The notes under the pieces were generated by a model that saw only the letters and a program-made list of their open reading frames with translations, had not been told where the DNA came from and made no database searches. Made by a program: the position numbers and the translations under genes. From assembly GCF_030676955.1 (NCBI RefSeq), contig NZ_JAUUUU010000003.1, forward strand, positions 248,001-312,000: DNA of 64,000 nt. The letters are read 5' to 3'. Source of the stretch: Porticoccus litoralis (GTDB lineage Bacteria > Pseudomonadota > Gammaproteobacteria > Pseudomonadales > Porticoccaceae). Shown here in pieces: positions 53,434 to 60,700 of this stretch (its first letter is position 1; each line of letters begins with the position of its first letter).

Positions 53434-54096
53434 ATGACAGACTACCTGATTGCGCCCTCTATACTCTCAGCGGATTTTGCCCGGCTGGGTGAAGAGGTGA
53501 ATGCGGTTCTGGCAGCCGGTGCCGATGTGGTGCACTTCGATGTGATGGATAATCACTACGTACCCAACCTGACAATTGGCCCCATGGTGTGCAAGGCATT
53601 GCGCAATTACGGTGTCACCGCGCCCATTGATGTGCACCTGATGGTCGACCCGGTGGATCAGTTGATCGGTGACTTTGCCGATGCTGGTGCCAGTTGGATC
53701 ACCTTTCATCCGGAAGCCTCCCGCCACGTTGACCGTTCCCTGCAACTGATTCGAGATGCGGGCTGCAAGAGTGGACTGGTTCTGAATCCTGCCACTAGCC
53801 TGGAGCAGGTCAAATATGTCCTCGACAAGATTGATGTACTGTTGCTGATGTCCGTAAACCCGGGTTTCGGGGGGCAGAAGTTTATTCCGGCCACCCTCTG
53901 CAAGTTACGGGAAGCTCGGGCATTGATTGATGCCAGTGGCCGCGATATCCGCCTGGAAATCGATGGCGGCGTCACTGCAGATAATATCCGCGAGATTGCC
54001 GATGCCGGTGCCGATACCTTTGTTGCCGGCTCGGCAATTTATGGCAAGGCTGACTACAGTGCAGCCATAGGTGCAATGCGCACGGCCCTTGCTTAG
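53434..54096 (+). CDS. rpe: Ribulose-phosphate 3-epimerase
   Basis: The 220-residue TIM-barrel enzyme interconverts ribulose-5-phosphate and xylulose-5-phosphate. SILSADFARLGEEV, VHFDVMDNHYVPN, DVHLMVDPVDQ, MSVNPGFGGQKFI and EIDGGVTADNI include the metal-binding and catalytic residues. The full family length is present. It lies upstream of trpE with a 229-base gap, as in other gammaproteobacteria where rpe precedes trpE with gph between; gph is not seen here. Confidence 0.96.
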   Translation: MTDYLIAPSILSADFARLGEEVNAVLAAGADVVHFDVMDNHYVPNLTIGPMVCKALRNYGVTAPIDVHLMVDPVDQLIGDFADAGASWITFHPEASRHVDRSLQLIRDAGCKSGLVLNPATSLEQVKYVLDKIDVLLLMSVNPGFGGQKFIPATLCKLREARALIDASGRDIRLEIDGGVTADNIREIADAGADTFVAGSAIYGKADYSAAIGAMRTALA

Positions 54097-54118
54097 GCTG
54101 CAGGCAGGCCCCGAGTGC

Positions 54119-54152
54119 TTGACTTTGCAGCAACGGTTGAATGAATTAGAAT
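54119..54152 (+). promoter_or_regulatory. Possible trpE promoter
   Basis: TTGACT (54119-54124) is followed after 17 bases by TGAATT and after 22 by TAGAAT. Either may be part of the promoter ahead of the leader peptide. Spacing is not ideal, so confidence is low. Confidence 0.3.
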
Positions 54153-54178
54153 GCGCCCTCTGACAATTGGAGGCTTTT

Positions 54179-54244
54179 GTGGCATTCGGTAATTGCCCAT
54201 CTCTCATTTCTGCTCAACTCGGCTGGCGATGGCGCGGCTGCTGA
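54179..54244 (+). CDS. trpL: trp leader peptide (21 residues)
   Basis: A GTG start with GGAGG five bases upstream encodes 21 residues with two Trp codons in the run GWRWRGC just before the stop. It lies 82 bases before trpE. The design is that of an attenuation leader: the ribosome stalls at Trp codons when charged tRNA-Trp is low. The product is expected only as a regulatory peptide. The ribosome-binding site and Trp pair make it likely to be real. Confidence 0.8.
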   Translation: MAFGNCPSLISAQLGWRWRGC

Positions 54245-54290
54245 TCCCTGCTGCCTGAATGGCGGCCACTTTTTTGCCCCTTTTTTGTCT
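54236..54290 (+). terminator. Putative trp attenuator
   Basis: After the leader stop, CTGCC and GGCGG form a short stem that is followed by CCACTTTTTTGCCCC and a second T-run, so a terminator hairpin could form about 15-45 bases past the leader. GGCTGC in the leader end can pair with GCTGCC as an alternative. Pairing is by eye and not folded. Confidence 0.5.
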
Positions 54291-54325
54291 GAACAATCTG
54301 CGCTTGTAAGCGCAAGGGAAGAACC

Positions 54326-55792
54326 ATGACCCCGAATGAATTTGCCGAGCTGGCCGAGCAGAACTATAACCGTATTCCTGTGATGCGAGAGGTGCTGGCC
54401 GACCTCGAAACTCCCCTGTCCTGTTACCTGAAGCTGGCCCGAGGGCCCTATTCCTATCTGTTTGAATCTGTCCAGGGCGGTGAAAAATGGGGGCGTTATT
54501 CCCTGATAGGTTTGCCAGCTTCCACTGTTCTCAAAGTCTATGGCGACCAGCTCACCATCGAGACCAATGGTGTGCAGCAGGAATGTCGGACTACCACTGA
54601 TCCGTTGCAGGATATCGAAGCGTTTCACGCCACCTACCGCATGCCTGAGCTACCACAGTTGCCCCGTTTCACCGGTGGTCTGGTGGGTTATTTCGGTTAT
54701 GACACGGTGCGCTACGTGGAGCCAAAGCTGAAAAACTCTACGCCACCTGACGAGTTGGGCAACCCGGATATCCTGCTGATGGTGTCTGACGAGGTGGTTA
54801 TTTTCGACAACCTGCTGGGTAAGCTGATACTGGTAGTACATGAAGATGCCAAGGCACCCAATGCCTGGTCACGAGCCCAGGAGCGGCTCGACGATCTGGA
54901 AGCTAAGCTGAAATTGCCGGTGCCGGAAATGCCCGGGCTCAACATGGCAGGCAGCGGTTTGCAGGAGTCCGCGTTTGTCTCCAGTTTTGGTGAGCAGAAT
55001 TACAAGGATGCGGTGAATATCATCAAGGACTATGTTCTGGCGGGGGATGTGATGCAGGTTGTCCCTTCACAGCGGCTGTCCATGGATTTTACCGCTGAAC
55101 CGCTCAACCTTTACCGGGCTTTGCGCTGCCTGAACCCCTCGCCCTACCTGTATTTCCTGGATCTCGATGATTTTCATATTGCGGGGTCATCGCCGGAAAT
55201 TCTGGCTCGCCTGGAAGACGGCGAAGTGACGGTTCGTCCCATTGCCGGGACCCGTCGCCGCGGCCATACCGAGGAAGAGGACAGGGCGCTGGAAGCCGAA
55301 ATGCTGGCCGACCCCAAAGAAATTGCCGAGCATCTGATGCTGATTGACCTCGGTCGCAATGATGTCGGCCGGGTGGCACTGACAGGTTCAGTGAAACTCA
55401 CCGAAAAGATGTCGGTGGAGCGTTATTCCCACGTGATGCATATCATCTCTAATGTCACCGGGCAGGTGCCACCGGAGACCAGTGCGATTGATGTGTTGCG
55501 GGCGACGCTGCCTGCAGGCACCTTGAGTGGTGCGCCCAAAATTCGCGCCATGGAAATTATCGACGAGCTGGAGCCGGTGAAGCGCGGTGTCTACGGTGGC
55601 GCCGTGGGCTATATCGGCTGGAACGGTAATATGGACACTGCCATTGCCATTCGCACCGCAGTGATCAAGGGCGGCAAGCTTTATGTGCAGGCTGGTGCCG
55701 GTATTGTGGCGGACTCGATTCCCGAGCTTGAGTGGAAAGAGACCATGAATAAGGCGCGGGCCATATTCCGCGCTGCCGACCTGGTACTTTGA
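54326..55792 (+). CDS. trpE: Anthranilate synthase component I
   Basis: The 488-residue chorismate-using enzyme makes anthranilate with TrpG. The N-terminal tryptophan-binding LES-type segment and the C-terminal chorismate domain are present: GSSPEILARLEDGEVTVRPI, AGTRRRGHTEEED, LIDLGRNDVGRV and AGAGIVADSIPELEW. The Leu-containing LAR... and the FESVQGGEKWGRYS segment fit feedback inhibition by Trp. It is preceded by a Trp leader and followed by trpG 11 bases after the stop. Confidence 0.96.
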   Translation: MTPNEFAELAEQNYNRIPVMREVLADLETPLSCYLKLARGPYSYLFESVQGGEKWGRYSLIGLPASTVLKVYGDQLTIETNGVQQECRTTTDPLQDIEAFHATYRMPELPQLPRFTGGLVGYFGYDTVRYVEPKLKNSTPPDELGNPDILLMVSDEVVIFDNLLGKLILVVHEDAKAPNAWSRAQERLDDLEAKLKLPVPEMPGLNMAGSGLQESAFVSSFGEQNYKDAVNIIKDYVLAGDVMQVVPSQRLSMDFTAEPLNLYRALRCLNPSPYLYFLDLDDFHIAGSSPEILARLEDGEVTVRPIAGTRRRGHTEEEDRALEAEMLADPKEIAEHLMLIDLGRNDVGRVALTGSVKLTEKMSVERYSHVMHIISNVTGQVPPETSAIDVLRATLPAGTLSGAPKIRAMEIIDELEPVKRGVYGGAVGYIGWNGNMDTAIAIRTAVIKGGKLYVQAGAGIVADSIPELEWKETMNKARAIFRAADLVL

Positions 55793-55803
55793 GGAGTTGT
55801 GCC

Positions 55804-56382
55804 GTGATATTGATGATTGATAACTACGACTCCTTTACCTACAACGTGGTGCAGTACCTGGGTGAGTTGCATGCTGAAGTAAAAGTAGTACGCAACGATG
55901 AGATCACTCTGGATCAGGTTGCCGCGCTGGCACCAGAGAAAATTGTGATTTCTCCCGGGCCCTGCACGCCCAATGAAGCCGGTATCTCCGTCGCGCTGGT
56001 GACGGAATTTGCCGGGAAAATCCCTATGCTGGGTATCTGTCTTGGCCACCAGAGTATCGGTCAGGCCTTTGGTGCCAAAGTGGTACGCGCCCGACAGGTA
56101 ATGCATGGCAAGACGTCGCCGGTCTATCACAATAATTCCGGCGTGTTTCGAGGCTTGGCAAATCCCTTCGAGGCCACGCGTTACCACTCACTGATCCTGG
56201 AGCGCGAGTCACTGCCGGACTGTTTCGAAGTCACCGCCTGGACGCAGGATGAAAACGGTGGTGTCGATGAAATTATGGGCGTGCGCCATCGCGACTTTGC
56301 GATTGAGGGCGTCCAGTTCCACCCGGAATCCATTCTTACCGAGCATGGCCATGACCTGCTGGAAAACTTTTTAAAGAGTTAA
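55804..56382 (+). CDS. trpG: Anthranilate synthase component II (glutamine amidotransferase)
   Basis: The 192-residue class I amidotransferase supplies ammonia to TrpE. The catalytic Cys lies in LGICLGHQSIGQAF, with His and Glu in the VQFHPESILTEHG segment. The start is GTG at 55804 with GAGGAG seven bases upstream, which gives MILMIDNYDSFTYN as in Pseudomonas TrpG. It lies three bases before trpD. The protein is also able to serve p-aminobenzoate synthase in some bacteria. Confidence 0.95.
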   Translation: MILMIDNYDSFTYNVVQYLGELHAEVKVVRNDEITLDQVAALAPEKIVISPGPCTPNEAGISVALVTEFAGKIPMLGICLGHQSIGQAFGAKVVRARQVMHGKTSPVYHNNSGVFRGLANPFEATRYHSLILERESLPDCFEVTAWTQDENGGVDEIMGVRHRDFAIEGVQFHPESILTEHGHDLLENFLKS

Positions 56383-56385
56383 GCC

Positions 56386-57420
56386 ATGAATATTCAACAG
56401 GCCATAGCGGCAGTTCTGCAAAGACAGGATCTCAGCATTGAAGATATGCGTGAGGTGATGCGGCAGATCATGACCGGTGACGCAACCGATGCTCAGATCG
56501 GCGGTTTTCTGGTGGGATTGCGCATGAAGGGTGAAACCGTTTCGGAAATAACCGCAGCGGCACAGGTTATGCGTGAACTGGCAGCGCCCGTGAGTGTCGG
56601 TGGCGAACATCTGGTGGATATCGTTGGCACGGGTGGTGACAGCGCCGGTATTTTTAATGTATCCACTGCCAGCACCTTTGTGGCCGCAGCGGCAGGCGCC
56701 AGGGTTGCCAAGCATGGCAATCGATCGGTGAGCAGTAAAAGCGGTAGTGCCGATTTGCTGGAAGCAGCCGGTGTTTGTCTAGACTTGTCCCCGGCTGAAG
56801 TGGCGCGGTGCGTCGAAGAAGTGGGTGTCGGGTTTATGTTTGCGGTCAATCACCACAGCGCCATGAAGCACGCGATTGGCCCCCGTCGGGAGCTGGCTGC
56901 AAGGACACTCTTCAATTTGCTTGGACCGCTGACCAATCCGGCACGTATTCCCAATATGCTGCTGGGAGTCTTTGACCGCGAGTGGGTAAGACCGGTTGCG
57001 GAAGTAATGCGTGAATTGGGCGCTGAGCATGTACTGGTGGTCCACTCGGCAGATGGCCTGGATGAGATCAGTATTGCTGCCGAGACATGGGTGGCAGAGC
57101 TTTTAAATGGAGAAATACTGGAATACACGGTTGTTCCGGAAGATTTCAATATTGCCCGTGGCCACTTGCAGGACTTGAAGGTGGTGGATGCGGACGAGAG
57201 CCTGGCCATGGTGAAGCGGGCGCTTTCCAAAGATGGCGGTACTGCATCAGATATGGTGGCGCTAAACGCCGGAGCTGCACTCTATGCGGCAGGTGTCGCC
57301 ACCAGCTTGGCAGAGGGCGTGGGTATGGCCCAGGACGCTATTGGTAGCGGTTTGGCGAAAGCCAAGCTGGATGATCTGGCAGCATTTTCGCGCTGCCTAA
57401 AAGAACTGGATACAGAATGA
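56386..57420 (+). CDS. trpD: Anthranilate phosphoribosyltransferase
   Basis: The 344-residue enzyme adds phosphoribose to anthranilate. The pyrophosphate-binding motif VDIVGTGGDSAGIFNVSTA and KHGNRSVSSKSGSADLLEA are intact, as is the NLLGPLTNPA helix. It starts three bases after trpG and overlaps trpC by four bases (ATGA), so trpGDC is translationally linked. Confidence 0.97.
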   Translation: MNIQQAIAAVLQRQDLSIEDMREVMRQIMTGDATDAQIGGFLVGLRMKGETVSEITAAAQVMRELAAPVSVGGEHLVDIVGTGGDSAGIFNVSTASTFVAAAAGARVAKHGNRSVSSKSGSADLLEAAGVCLDLSPAEVARCVEEVGVGFMFAVNHHSAMKHAIGPRRELAARTLFNLLGPLTNPARIPNMLLGVFDREWVRPVAEVMRELGAEHVLVVHSADGLDEISIAAETWVAELLNGEILEYTVVPEDFNIARGHLQDLKVVDADESLAMVKRALSKDGGTASDMVALNAGAALYAAGVATSLAEGVGMAQDAIGSGLAKAKLDDLAAFSRCLKELDTE

Positions 57421-58226
57421 TGAATTCCGCGATAAATACACCCACTGTGTTGAAAAAAATTCTTGAACGCAAGGCCGCGGAAGTTGCCCGGCGCAGCCAA
57501 CAGGTTTCCCTGGAGCAGCTGCAGGAGCAGTGCCGTGACCCTCGTGAAATCAGGGGGTTCGCCTCTGCGCTGCAGTTCAAGATTGACCAGGGGCTGGCCG
57601 CTGTGATTGCCGAAGTAAAAAAGGCGTCACCCAGTAAAGGAGTGATTCGTGAGGATTTTGATCCGGTGGGTATTGCCCGCAGTTATGAAAAGGGAGGCGC
57701 TGCCTGCCTGTCCGTGCTGACAGAGGAAGAGTTTTTTCTGGGCTCCGACGAATACCTGAAAATGGCCCGTGAAGCCACACGCCTGCCGGTGTTGCGTAAG
57801 GATTTTGTGATTGAGCCTTACCAGGTATACGAGTCCTATGTGTTGGGTGCCGACTGTATTCTGCTGATTGTGGCGGCCCTGGAGCAGTCTCAACTGGAAA
57901 GCCTGCATGACATCGCTCGGCAACTGGGGTTAGACGTGTTGATCGAGGTGCACAACGCGCAGGAGCTCGACCGTGCCATGGTCATCGAAAACCCGATGAT
58001 CGGTATCAATAACCGCAATCTGAATACGTTTCATACGACGCTGGATACCACCTTCAGTTTGCTGGGAAAAATTCCCGAAGATAGGATTGTGATTACCGAA
58101 AGTGGCATTCTCACCATTGATGATGTGGCGGCCATGCGCGGTCACAATGTCAATGCGTTCCTGGTGGGCGAGACATTTATGCGTGCTGAAGAGCCCGGCC
58201 TGAAATTGGTAGAGATGTTTAATTGA
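57417..58226 (+). CDS. trpC: Indole-3-glycerol-phosphate synthase
   Basis: The 269-residue TIM-barrel enzyme closes the indole ring. Catalytic residues are in AVIAEVKKASPSKG, LRKDFVI and GINNRNLNTF; the phosphate-binding ITESGI is present. It is separate from TrpF, as in Pseudomonas. The ATG at 57417 overlaps trpD; a second ATG follows immediately. A terminator lies 72 bases after the stop, so trpE-G-D-C is the whole cluster here; trpF, trpB and trpA must be elsewhere. Confidence 0.96.
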   Translation: MMNSAINTPTVLKKILERKAAEVARRSQQVSLEQLQEQCRDPREIRGFASALQFKIDQGLAAVIAEVKKASPSKGVIREDFDPVGIARSYEKGGAACLSVLTEEEFFLGSDEYLKMAREATRLPVLRKDFVIEPYQVYESYVLGADCILLIVAALEQSQLESLHDIARQLGLDVLIEVHNAQELDRAMVIENPMIGINNRNLNTFHTTLDTTFSLLGKIPEDRIVITESGILTIDDVAAMRGHNVNAFLVGETFMRAEEPGLKLVEMFN

Positions 58227-58297
58227 TAAGCAGGTCTCCCTGCTGCCGTTTGTTAACTATCAATCAACCTTGTAGCCTGGGTTTGGATTCGATTGTG

Positions 58298-58323
58298 AGC
58301 CCCGCGAATGCGGGGCTTTTTTG
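58298..58323 (+). terminator. Rho-independent terminator after trpC
   Basis: A stem of AGCCCCGC with GAAT loop and GCGGGGCT is followed by TTTTTT. It ends the trp operon. Confidence 0.95.
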
Positions 58324-58363
58324 TGTGCCTGTGGCCGGGCTAACGCCGGTGGCACGGAGAGAG

Positions 58364-58783
58364 CTACCAGGGTTGTGTGGGGTGTTGCTCCACGCCTTCC
58401 GGGATCTGGAACCAATCCTGTTTTTCGCTGACCCATACGTGCAAAGTCGGTTGAATGACCCGGGTGTCCGCTAATGTGCTTGGTTTGAGTTTAAGGACTT
58501 CCGGCTGTTGCGGGTTGTAGTGGTAAATGCGATTGCCGCAGCCAGGACAAAACTCCGCACAATTGGTATTGCCGCTGTCCGCCGGCCTCTCCCAGTGTTT
58601 CAGTGGTCCGTGGAAGCGGATTGAGGATGCATTTACCATGGCTGTCAGACTAAAAGCGCTGGTAGAGAGTTTTTGACATTCGCGGCAATGACAGGCGATA
58701 ACCCGCAGGGGAGGCTCCAGTAGTTCATAGGTGATCAGCCCACATTGACATGAACCGCTGATGGGGTAATGAATACTTTGCAT
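58364..58783 (-). CDS. GFA family zinc-binding protein
   Basis: The 139-residue protein is a GFA (glutathione-dependent formaldehyde-activating)/CENP-V type protein with the zinc cysteines in GSCQCGLITYEL, CHCRECQKL and CPGCGN. Reactions are unproven for most members; some act on glutathione adducts. The full fold length is present. It lies between the trp terminator and vfr, but is transcribed in the same direction as vfr. Confidence 0.88.
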   Translation of the reverse strand: MQSIHYPISGSCQCGLITYELLEPPLRVIACHCRECQKLSTSAFSLTAMVNASSIRFHGPLKHWERPADSGNTNCAEFCPGCGNRIYHYNPQQPEVLKLKPSTLADTRVIQPTLHVWVSEKQDWFQIPEGVEQHPTQPW

Positions 58784-58861
58784 GGGAATTCCTTTGCAGT
58801 GAAGTCAGGTATTCTCATGATAAGAGTGGGCAGGAGAAGTGTACAAGCTGAATGCAGGCAA

Positions 58862-58886
58862 TAAAAAAGGCCTCATGGAGGCCTTC
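58862..58886 (-). terminator. Terminator after vfr
   Basis: On the minus strand GAAGGCCTC, CAT loop and GAGGCC are followed by TTTTTT. It lies about 20 bases past the vfr stop. Confidence 0.9.
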
Positions 58887-58905
58887 GGGTAAAACCACTA
58901 TCCGG

Positions 58906-59625
58906 TTAGCGCGTACCGAAGACCACCATGGTTTTTCCTTTCACAGAAACTAGACCCTGATCTTCCAGGGTTTTCAAAACCCGGCCTACCATCTCTCTTG
59001 AGCATCCGACAATGCGGCCAATTTCCTGGCGGGTGATTTTGATCTGCATACCATCTGGGTGTGTCATGGCGTCCGGTTCCTTGCAGAGGTCTAGTAGAGT
59101 GCGTGCTACGCGCCCCGTCACATCGAGAAAAGCAAGGTCGCCCACTTTGCGGGTGGTATCCCTTAAGCGTTTCGCCATCTGAACGCCGATAGCGAACAGG
59201 AACTCTGGGTGCTCACGGGAGAGTTCCTGAAACTTGCTATAGTTGATTTCGCCAACTTCACATTCTGTTTTGGCGCGAATCCAGGCGCTGCGGTCCGGTT
59301 GCTGGAAGAGACCCATCTCGCCGAAAAAGTCACCTTCGTTGAGGTAGGCAACAATCATTTCCCGGCCATCGTCATCTTCTATGAGTACGGTGACGGAGCC
59401 TTTAACAATATATGACAGCGTATCGCCTTCATCACCGGCATAGATGATGGTGCTTTTTGCCGGGTACTTGCGTCGGTGACAGTGAGCCAGAAATTCTTCC
59501 ACGTTGGGAATGTGGGGGGTTATCGGTGCCGGTGCCAACTCGGGTTCCTCCCTTTTGTGACTTTTTTCAAATAATGCCCCCATTATGGGCACAAAGTCCT
59601 CTTTGGCCAAGTTGGTATTTGTCAT
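58906..59625 (-). CDS. vfr: CRP/Vfr cyclic AMP receptor protein with N-terminal extension
   Basis: The 239-residue protein is a CRP/FNR global regulator. The cAMP pocket contains GDFFGEMGLF and RSAWIRAKTECEV; the helix-turn-helix ITRQEIGRIVGCSREMVGRVLK is nearly identical to CRP. Compared with E. coli CRP, about 30 additional residues precede the conserved PNVEEFLAHCH. The start has GAGGAG eight bases upstream, so the long start is favoured; an internal ATG at residue 15 is possible. It is divergent from the osmC-like gene, as crp and yhfA are in E. coli. Confidence 0.93.
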   Translation of the reverse strand: MTNTNLAKEDFVPIMGALFEKSHKREEPELAPAPITPHIPNVEEFLAHCHRRKYPAKSTIIYAGDEGDTLSYIVKGSVTVLIEDDDGREMIVAYLNEGDFFGEMGLFQQPDRSAWIRAKTECEVGEINYSKFQELSREHPEFLFAIGVQMAKRLRDTTRKVGDLAFLDVTGRVARTLLDLCKEPDAMTHPDGMQIKITRQEIGRIVGCSREMVGRVLKTLEDQGLVSVKGKTMVVFGTR

Positions 59626-59732
59626 GAGCTCTACTCCTCATTTGAGTGGCTAGTCGTACTGAATTGGCAATTCTAAAGGTAACTGGGTATCAATTATGTT
59701 AGGCTCTCGACACTTTTGAGCACGAGGACGAC

Positions 59733-60155
59733 ATGAAAACCAAGATTTCCTGGGGCGGAGACGCCAAATTCATCGCAGAGACGGAAAGCGGACATCAGCT
59801 CGTGATGGATGGTCCTCCAGATCATGGGGGCAAAAACCAGGGTGCTCGACCAATGGAGGTTGTGCTCAGTGGCATGGGGGGATGTTCTGCTTTTGACGTG
59901 GTGCATATCCTTAAAAAAAGCCGTCAGGATGTCGTCGGTTGCGTTGCTGAAATCGAGGCGGAAAGGGCAGATGAAGTGCCCTCAGTGTTTACTAAAATTC
60001 ACATCCACTTTGTTGTGTCTGGCAGGAATCTTCGAGAAAACCAGGTGGCGAATGCCGTCAAACTGTCAGCCGAAAAGTATTGTTCAGCATCCATCATGCT
60101 CTCTCGCGGTGGTGTGGAAATCACCCACAGTCACAGTATTGAGGCGGTCGACTAA
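59733..60155 (+). CDS. OsmC family protein (YhfA-like)
   Basis: The 140-residue protein resembles OsmC/YhfA. The catalytic-type cysteines lie in GMGGCSAFDVVHIL and AEKYCSASIML, spaced as in hydroperoxide-reducing OsmC proteins. YhfA itself has no proven substrate. Adjacency to the crp homologue is conserved with E. coli. The ATG at 59733 follows GAGGACGAC. Confidence 0.88.
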   Translation: MKTKISWGGDAKFIAETESGHQLVMDGPPDHGGKNQGARPMEVVLSGMGGCSAFDVVHILKKSRQDVVGCVAEIEAERADEVPSVFTKIHIHFVVSGRNLRENQVANAVKLSAEKYCSASIMLSRGGVEITHSHSIEAVD

Positions 60156-60208
60156 ATTCGATCAGGCAGCGATGCTGTCTTCCTCCCCCTTTCTAATAAT
60201 TCGCAGAC

Positions 60209-60237
60209 AAAAAAATGGGCAGCTTGTGAGCTGCCCA
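60209..60237 (-). terminator. Minus-strand terminator, candidate small RNA A
   Basis: The dyad TGGGCAGCTTGTGAGCTGCCCA is preceded on the plus strand by seven A, so it forms a stem with a U-run on the minus strand. Confidence 0.8.
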
Positions 60238-60284
60238 AAGGGATATTAAGAGGGGTAGAAAGTGTCAACTAGGAGGTATAACCC

Positions 60285-60341
60285 TTGGCGTTGGTGCTTC
60301 TCCAAAGTTCATCCAGCGCCAATGTATGGGTGCTACTCTAG
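60285..60341 (+). CDS. Possible 18-residue peptide with strong ribosome-binding site
   Basis: TTG at 60285 is preceded by AGGAGGT at a seven-base spacing and reads MALVLLQSSSSANVWVLL. The opposite strand of the same place is the CU-rich region of candidate RNA A, so the ribosome-binding site may be incidental. Low confidence. Confidence 0.2.
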   Translation: MALVLLQSSSSANVWVLL

Positions 60342-60427
60342 TGATCCTCCTGCCATAATTAAAATGTATTATTTTTATTTTCTATATAATTTGAATTCAT
60401 GTTTTTGTGTGCCGGGCAGCACTGGCT

Positions 60428-60454
60428 AAAAAAAAAGGCAGCTTGCGCTGCCTT
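60428..60454 (-). terminator. Minus-strand terminator, candidate small RNA B
   Basis: GGCAGCTTGCGCTGCC, extended by AA/TT, is preceded on the plus strand by nine A. It is a strong Rho-independent terminator on the minus strand with no annotated gene upstream. Confidence 0.88.
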
Positions 60455-60630
60455 GAAAAGATCTAGAGGGAGTAAGAGGTTTGAAGCCTGGTCAACGGGA
60501 AAATCCGAGAGCTGGATTACATTACCTGTCGGTCATGAAGGGCTAAAACCGCGGTTACCCGAATGGTGAGAGAGGGAGGGGGTAGACCCTAGAAATTCTC
60601 GGTTTCAGAACACCTTTGCTTCGATTCAAA
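60428..60630 (-). ncRNA. Candidate small RNA B
   Basis: Upstream of the terminator the minus strand has CCTCTTACTCCCTCTAG and further up CTACCCCCTCCCTCTCTC, strongly CU-rich and complementary to ribosome-binding sites. The arrangement resembles candidate RNA A (CU-rich tract, then GGCAGC-type hairpin), so the two may be duplicates. Ends are estimated. Confidence 0.45.
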
Positions 60631-60700
60631 CTATAAGTATCGACAATTCATTACTCAAATGTATTAATATAATGCCAGACATGAATCAGGGTAATTTATT

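Larger units (their letters stand above)
60209..60355 (-). ncRNA. Candidate small RNA A
   Basis: The transcript would run from an AT-rich promoter-like region (TATATAG near 60385) to the terminator at 60209. It includes ACCTCCTAG and CTACCCCTCTTAA on the minus strand, which are complementary to ribosome-binding sites. Ends are estimated. No known RNA family is recognised. An alternative is the mRNA of a short peptide. Confidence 0.4.
60156..60700. other. Long gap between the OsmC-like gene and the LysR gene
   Basis: The gap is 545 bases with no long ORF. It holds two hairpins with A-runs on the plus strand, hence terminators on the minus strand (60209-60237 and 60428-60454). Each has an upstream CU-rich tract, so two small RNAs are likely (listed separately). 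The stretch 60355-60415 is AT-rich. An 18-codon reading with a perfect ribosome-binding site lies in the same place on the plus strand (60285-60341). Confidence 0.6.
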
